A stretch of 64,000 nt of DNA, from the NCBI GenBank assembly GCA_004009845.1, contig RMBW01000084.1, positions 62,001 through 126,000 of the forward strand, given 5' to 3'. This document shows, one piece after another, positions 58,152 to 64,000 of this stretch. The DNA comes from Davidsoniella eucalypti. Its lineage: Eukaryota > Ascomycota > Sordariomycetes > Microascales > Ceratocystidaceae. Position 1 is the first letter of the stretch, and every line of letters starts with the position of its first letter. The position numbers and the translations under genes are program-made. The notes beneath the pieces were generated by a model that saw only the letters and a program-made list of their open reading frames with translations, made no database searches and was not told the origin of the DNA.

Positions 58152-59077
58152 ATGAAGATTAGTGGTCGTACTTTTGCTATTACAGGCGGGTAAGTTGTAG
58201 CTAACAAGCACTGACAGAACCATAAACATGAGCTAACCCTCTATCTATAGCGCATCGGGCCTCGGCCTCGCTTCTGCGAAGGAGCTCATTGCACACGGCG
58301 CTTACATTGCCATTCTAGACTTCAACAAAGAGTTGGCCGAGAACGCCGTCAAGGAGCTCGGCGCTACTACGCGCTTTTTCCATTGCAATGTCCGCGAAAC
58401 TGATTCCGTCACTGCTGCCGTTTCCGGCACGCTCAAATGGATCGAAGAGACCGGCAAGGCTCTGGGCGGTGTGATTCCTGCGGCCGGGGTTGGATTCCCG
58501 GGACTGGTATGTTCTTAGACATCGCCTTCCTCTATAGAGAAGCCCATAGTCTATCCGCTAACACTCTGCCTTCCCTTCGCAGCTCATCAGCCGCACTGGC
58601 GACACTCTGGACATGGATCTTGCCGAGGCCGTCATATCCGTCAATGTCCTGGGAACGCTCAACGTCGTACGCCAGTTTCTTCCTGCCTTGACTACCAGTG
58701 CGCCCGAAGGTCCTGATGGCGAGCGCGGAGTGATCGTAATGGTCGCATCGTCTGCCGCTTTCGACGGCCAGAGAGGCCAAACAGCCTATGCTGCCAGTAA
58801 GGGCGCCGTAGCATCGATGACCCTCCCAATGTCTCGTGATCTGTCGCCATACGGAGTCCGTGTGGTCACTATTGCCCCGAGTGTGTTCACGACTTCCATG
58901 ACCGAGATGCTTAGCGACAACGTCCGTAAGGGTCTCCTGAAGTCGATGGAGTTTCCCAAGCGGCCAGGAATGCCAGCGGAATTCGGTCTATTGGTGAGAC
59001 AGGCTGTCGAAAACATCATGTTGAACGGTACCGTTATAAGACTAGATGGAGCCATGCGTCAGCCGAGCAGGCTATAG
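58152..59077 (+). CDS. Short-chain dehydrogenase, 3-hydroxyacyl-CoA dehydrogenase type-2 (HSD10)-like
   Basis: Three exons (58152-58189, 58251-58506, 58583-59077) encode 262 residues. The enzyme family oxidises 3-hydroxyacyl-CoA or alcohols with NAD+. The Rossmann motif TGGASGLG (11-18) is formed across intron 1, and AILDFN ends beta-2 with an Asp selecting NAD. The catalytic Tyr167 and Lys171 lie in TAYAASKGAVASM, with Ser154/155 in VASSAAFDGQRGQ. Asn119 is in ISVNVLGTLNV. The segment RVVTIAPSVFTTSMTEML, FPKRPGMPAEFGLLV and NGTVIRLDGAMR matches HSD10-type SDRs. The usual NNAG motif is changed to PAAG. There is no obvious mitochondrial presequence. No neighbouring beta-oxidation gene gives further context. 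Confidence 0.9.
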
Positions 59078-60278
59078 TTGTAATGTATGTAGCCCAACTG
59101 ATTCGGGATTTAATATCTACGTTATAATTGATATGCTAGGAGCTTACATGAGAGAACCTGATATATGCATTGTCTGTCGTATGATGCTCGCAGTGACAAC
59201 ACTACTATGGGAATGTGTTGTCCATGAAGAAACACATTCGTGTTTTTCATGTAAAATTCTACGGCACCCCGATGTGTGGCTGTCATTTAAGCTTCAGTTG
59301 AGATACGAATGAAAACAGGACAACACATATATTAAATCCTGAAGTCCATGATAACGTGGCCTTAATAGAGTATCTTACGAGCTAATATTGGGTCTCTGAA
59401 AACGATGAACCGTAGCTTGTTCCAATGGGCATCATATATAAACTAATGAAAATGCTTCATTGGCGAATGAATGAGAGATTATGAGTCTGTGTAGTAAGTA
59501 AAGCCTAGAACGAATAAAACAAACCTGTAATATAACTTCATGCTGAAATTTGATAGAAGTATATATAGATGTAATAGTTGCCGATTGGGGGACCGATAGT
59601 CAATTTTGCGTTCCGCATGATGTGGATATAATATAACATTTACATATAACTAGTTACAGAGTACATACACACTGTGATTATTGATGTCATTTTATCATTT
59701 CCTTTTTCAAAGGCTGTAGTATGTGGAAGAGACAGCCTTTTGACCAAATATTTATTCATCGTATACTTTGCCACTGCACTGGACTTAATTATGTAAATCG
59801 TATGCCATTTCCATTTCGACTGACACTATACAAGTGTTAGTACGATGCGAGCCTATAAATCTTGCCGTAATAGTACATGCATTTACCGATCTGACGGCTT
59901 TTTAGACTTGTAGCACATGCAATCCAGCATCCCTGTTTCGAAATTGGCATATCCTGGGCCCTGTTGTAATTGTTGGAATTAGACAAGGTTTAAGCATTGA
60001 GGACGTACATGTCACATAACCATGGCTACTATCTACGTGTATCGGTATAGTTATACAACGCCATCTAATAAGTGTATAATCTAGTATGGCTTCTCCGTTC
60101 TATAAGATGCTGTATATAAGCTTCTATATCAGCCCGAGTTACATTTGCTGCAATACAAGTAAAACATGTAAGTTGAAATTTGAAGCTTGTGGCATTCAAT
60201 TATATTATGCCTTGATCTATCTATTTTAGTATATCTAGAGGACTCGTCACAAGATCATTGTCATACCTGATCAATTCT
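59078..60278. other. Intergenic region, no gene seen
   Basis: 1.2 kb of AT-rich sequence between the SDR stop and the small minus-strand gene. An 88-codon frame (59046-59312) starting inside the SDR in another frame has no support. Confidence 0.5.
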
Positions 60279-60736
60279 TTAGGGACTGTTATTGTAACAT
60301 CTTTCCATGAAGCTGTCTTCAGGCGCTAGAAATCTTTCCATTACGGTCTGGTTGTATTGATCATTGCCGTCGTTAGAAAGAAAACCTTCATGGAGAATAT
60401 GAACTTCCTGACCCTCGGGAAGAATGGAAGTCTGGTCTAGGTTTGCCTCGGGATCGGGTGCTTCAGAGGGTGTGATGACCCCGGAGCCAGTTGACATTGT
60501 ATCATCTATATTAGTTCGAGGTATCGAGCCATTGGTAGCCTGAGTCGACATGTTTCTATCTTTTCGTCGACGGAGTGTAGTGACGCTGTCGTTGGTTCCA
60601 TCGGCGTTTTCCTCTACAGGAGAGACAGTGGTATAGCCCTGGTTTTCTGTTGAGTCGGCTCTAGATGAGACTAAGTTAGTATCGAGCTGATGTCTGGGAG
60701 CATGGTTTTATGAGGCACAACTAACTCGGATGACAT
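60279..60736 (-). CDS. Small acidic hypothetical protein
   Basis: Two exons (60736-60726 and 60660-60279), joined by a 65-bp intron with a GTTAGT donor and an ACTAAC branch site, give MSSEADSTENQGYTTVSPVE and then an acidic, Asn/Ser-rich 130-residue protein ending MERCYNNSP. The splice is chosen because it restores one frame from a good ATG. No domain, signal or membrane segment is recognised. It could instead be the first exons of a longer gene whose later exons I cannot place, or a broken gene copy. Confidence 0.4.
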
Positions 60737-63196
60737 ATTGGGTGGTTAGTAGAATGGAAAGAGGTAGCAAAAAGTAAAAGAGTAGAGGTTGTCTTTGGGA
60801 AGAAAGTTGATTTGAGATGTTGTTGATGAGGAGCGAGATTTTCGAAAACATGTAGTTGAGCGATGCGTAAGCTTTTATATATCTGTATCTGTAATTTTCA
60901 ATTATCATTTACATATGGGCTTCACTCAAATACAAGAACGCTTGGAAGGATGTCTATGCGCTGGCACGATATCATTCATTGTAGAGGCTTGCACTTGCCG
61001 CATAGCTTCCATAGATATCGGGTGGTGTCGTGGCATTACGATCAAGCCTACTATCAATGCCGTCGATGAACGTAGGTCATATCTCAGATGCGGCATGACA
61101 TACGGAGATTCCATTGAGCATTGAATCGCAACATGGCAAAGCAAGAAAGATATTGTGATGATATTACTAATCATTACCTTTGAAGTCTACTGGAGACACC
61201 CTCAAGTTACATTCGTGGATGTTGACTTCAACATTAGGTAGGAAGCTCATATGAAAGTGGGGTAGATGGTTACGATTATTTCAGGTAGTTTAGGCGAATG
61301 GAGATACATATATAGATGTATTGGGCTGTGATCTAACAAAAATATTAGTATCTGCTCGAGATGTCTGTTTGTAATTACCTACGAGAGATACATACATAGT
61401 TGGTTGTCGTAGGACTGTATCAGCTGTGCCCAAGCTTTTGTTTATAGGGACAACTTCTAAGCAGGTTGCAATCTCTTTATGAAGTCACTAAACGTAGAGA
61501 GTATGAAGATGGGCTTCCTTGTTTTCTTTTTCTTTCGTGGTTTTACGATTGCATATTGTATTACACGTCTTACATTCTCTTTTCCTTGGTGATATAGATG
61601 CTGTTATTGACGTATTATGTGTCTAGCAGACACTGATCACGCCTTAGAGGGTGGTAGGGCTGGTAGAGAACAAGGCCTATAGCTTACAGCTAAGCGTGGC
61701 AGTTAGGGGAGATGAGATATGTGTTGAGTCATAATATGATACGTTTGGAGAATGGATAGATGTTCGCATCATAGCCCCAGACTCGCTTGATTCCTGAGTA
61801 TTTGCAATACACCGCTGATATTTAGCGGTGAAAGTACCGTACATTGAGGCCCTAAAGAAGTACGTACAAGAGGTGCCTGTAATGGACTGTTACTGGTTAG
61901 ATTGTGCTGAATATGAGCATACTTTGGCACACCCAACGCCGCAAGACGACAGCCCATCTAGCGGAGTTTCGATATTCCTATTCTTTTGATTGTATCATAC
62001 CAAGCAACCTGCAACTTGTGACTTAGCAACTATCGGTGAGCATTCCATATTGGCATCCCGTGCTGACATTGATCGGACTGGGCCAGCGGAGTGGGGAAGT
62101 GTTTGTCGCTTGAAGGAATAGGACAAGATGGAGCTGTTATGGTGGCTTGTCGCGATGGTTGTATGATGCGTAGCTACCAATCTGGAAGTTGAAGCCTCAT
62201 GTTTCTTTATCCAACAGCCGTAGAGCTGTAGCTGAGTATTTGGCCTGGTACTCTAGATCCTCTGGCGGCCAAAGAAGTCGTAATGGAGCAAGGCGCAAGG
62301 AACAGCTTTCCTTTTTGGGGGATACTGGTGGTTTTTCTTCTCTAATATGATTATATGATGGAGGTACAAGCTACGAGGTGGACTTGTGTTATAAAAGATA
62401 TACAAATGTGTATCTAGGTGTTCCCACGCGTATCGTGGCGGCATACTGTTGGCCGAGAGAAAACTCGCCGTGTCAAAAGATCTATGCATCGTTACGTGTC
62501 TGTATAGCGGGCTAGACAGTGAGAATACATCCCGATATGATTTGAACGGGATGATACTACAGATAACTTGATCTCAATGAGACGTTTAGACACAGCAAAC
62601 ATACGTATGTTAAGAGCAAAGAGCAGTGTGTTTATGTTTTATACTTATGTGGAGTTTTTCATGTTCAATGACATCAGTTGGTTTGTACATTGAAGATATG
62701 TGACTATATGTAGATATTATAAACGAATGCTACAGAGCTATGCCAATCGGAGATATTAGAGGCGATTGGGCGATCTATGGATGGCATATGTATTTCCTAT
62801 CAAATATATCATCGGGTTTGAAAAGAGTCGGTTTTTCTAGATAGTTTTATATACATATACTTGAATGAATAACATATTATCGTCCAACTAAAATGACGTT
62901 ATCGATCTACTACTAAACACCTAGCTTGAACAGGGGTTTTTAGTGCCTTATTGATGATAATCAATCCCGTCATGTCATGCCTTTTGATGGCAAAAAGGAA
63001 AGACAGAGGTTAGAGTGGGGCTAACACACGCAAGGCTGAAGAAGCTGAAAAAAAAACTCAGCCTTATGTAAATCCGGGCATAACCGTATGCTATTTGCCA
63101 TTACATAGCAGGACGCTCTTATCGTCGGAAAGATTTATCCACGATATCCTCGACACTTCATACGCAATATCACCAATCACACCAAATCCATAGACA
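60737..63196. other. Intergenic region, 2.5 kb, no gene seen
   Basis: AT-rich sequence with scattered short frames on both strands and no recognised domain or repeat. The last few hundred bases should hold the Cactin promoter. Confidence 0.5.
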
Positions 63197-64000
63197 ATGA
63201 ATCCCGATAGAGCGGCCATGATTGGCCGAGGCGGAAGCGGCGCCGGAAGCAACAGCAGATCTGGTCGTGGTAGTGGTAGCGGTCGCGATAGTAGCAATAG
63301 AGACTATAGCTCGGATCAAAAAGATCGGAATCGGGATCGCTATGGGCGCGATAGACGCGACAAAGACCGAGACACTACCGGGCCGCGCCATGGCCGTTCA
63401 AACCGCATCGCAAAGCCATCTTCCCGCAACACTACGCCGCAACATGGCGGCAGTTCCGCCACAGCACGATACCTGACACAAGACGAGCAGTCGCAACAAT
63501 ATGTAGCCGATGAGGACAAGTTTGTTCTTCTACAGAGCAAGAAGAAGGCCGATATCCGTGTGCGCGAAGGCCGCGCAACTGCTAGTGACAACTTGGCGTT
63601 TCCTCTACGATACATCGAGCCGGCACGCGACGACTTCGATATAGACGAGGCAGATGTCAATATTGACGTGCCCGATGCGATTTCTATGATAGCAGCTACC
63701 GCAAACTCTGGTAGCTCAGCGCTTAAAAGTCTACAAGAGGAAGTAACATCGTACCGGACACTAGAATCGTTTCCACTTAGCCGCGAATATTGGGGTGCCG
63801 TTTCAGCGCTTGTAGCCGACGAGATCGCTACAAAGGCCGACGATGGCGGGGCTCGCGTTGTAGAGTCAGTCAAGGCAGATATTGACCGCATCCTAGCCCC
63901 CAAAACGGGCGATCAACTGGACGCACTGGAGGGCCAGATCAGATCGAAGCTGAGCGGAGACGACGAAAACACCGACGTGGATTACTGGGAGCAGCTCCTC
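63197..64000 (+). CDS. cay1: Cactin, N-terminal part (cut by window end)
   Basis: Cactin is a spliceosome-associated protein needed for accurate pre-mRNA splicing (Cay1 in fission yeast). The frame opens at ATG 63197 and is still open at the window end, giving 268 residues. The first 90 residues are Arg/Asp/Ser/Gly-rich (GRGGSGAGS, RDRYGRDRRDKDRD), as in other Cactins. The conserved mid-domain begins at about 100: YVADEDKFVLLQSKKKADIR and VREGRA match the Cactin_mid pattern of a helix ending in K-x-x-I-R-x-x-x-GRA. This is followed by LRYIEP and the long helical region EVTSYRTLESFPLSREYW. The C-terminal Cactin domain is outside the window. No intron is seen yet. Confidence 0.82.
   Translation, partial: MNPDRAAMIGRGGSGAGSNSRSGRGSGSGRDSSNRDYSSDQKDRNRDRYGRDRRDKDRDTTGPRHGRSNRIAKPSSRNTTPQHGGSSATARYLTQDEQSQQYVADEDKFVLLQSKKKADIRVREGRATASDNLAFPLRYIEPARDDFDIDEADVNIDVPDAISMIAATANSGSSALKSLQEEVTSYRTLESFPLSREYWGAVSALVADEIATKADDGGARVVESVKADIDRILAPKTGDQLDALEGQIRSKLSGDDENTDVDYWEQLL

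Noticed and set aside
1..64000. tRNA, 5S rRNA, U6 and other small RNA genes
   Set aside because: I looked for GGTTCGA-type B boxes and U6/5S consensus. The hits at 18770, 26418, 35008 and 44210 are inside coding sequence and do not fold. A dedicated tRNA and covariance-model scan would be decisive.

Overview
This window is nuclear DNA from a filamentous ascomycete fungus, most likely Pezizomycotina. The evidence is a lytic polysaccharide monooxygenase of the AA11 type with an X278 tail, a degraded DUF3433 membrane-protein gene, a Ypt4-type Rab with a long low-complexity insert, a fungal Ctk1 kinase with an RD-dipeptide N-terminus, and many short introns (about 50-110 bp) with GT..AG ends and CTAAC-like branch sites. 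The class is not resolved. Intergenic DNA is AT-rich and unusually long for this group. No tRNA, rRNA, CRISPR or prokaryotic feature was seen.

Layout. 1-2583 (minus): 5' part of TRA1 (SAGA/NuA4 scaffold). 4243-4910 (plus): AIG2/GGCT-like protein with an 8-nt microexon. 4.9-13.2 kb: gene-poor DNA with repeat relics. 13166-14386 (plus): AA11 chitin-active LPMO behind a pyrimidine-rich leader. 15.1-17.9 kb: two decayed genes (DUF3433 and an RWD/IMPACT-like gene) plus repeats. 18.3-27.1 kb: CASTOR-like ACT protein, METTL25-like methyltransferase divergent from LOC1, and an Eht1/YMR210w-type hydrolase. 29.9-35.3 kb: CTK1 and a Ser/Thr/Pro-rich fungal protein, convergent. 39.3-45.7 kb: NRP1-like RNA-binding protein and an F-box-like protein, convergent across a T-rich spacer with a 19-nt G run. 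46.4-53.2 kb: HAT2/MSI1 and XRN1, divergent. 53.9-55.4 kb (minus): Ypt4-type Rab. 58.2-59.1 kb (plus): type-2 HSD10-like SDR. 60.3-60.7 kb (minus): small acidic protein. 63197-64000 (plus): start of Cactin, cut by the window edge.

The genes are mostly single-copy housekeeping functions in chromatin and transcription (TRA1, CTK1, HAT2), RNA biology (XRN1, NRP1, LOC1, Cactin), trafficking and nutrient sensing. They do not form a metabolic cluster, and neighbours appear to share only divergent promoters.

The most interesting signal is a family of at least five very short insertions (about 36-nt body plus a poly(A) tail). Three are flanked by perfect 12-14-bp target-site duplications and one by an imperfect one. 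They look like products of target-primed reverse transcription but are too short to carry a Pol III promoter or any coding capacity. Two of them sit in or at the edge of the same DUF3433 pseudogene. They may be a minimal retroposon or SINE family, or uniformly 5'-truncated 3' ends of a LINE.
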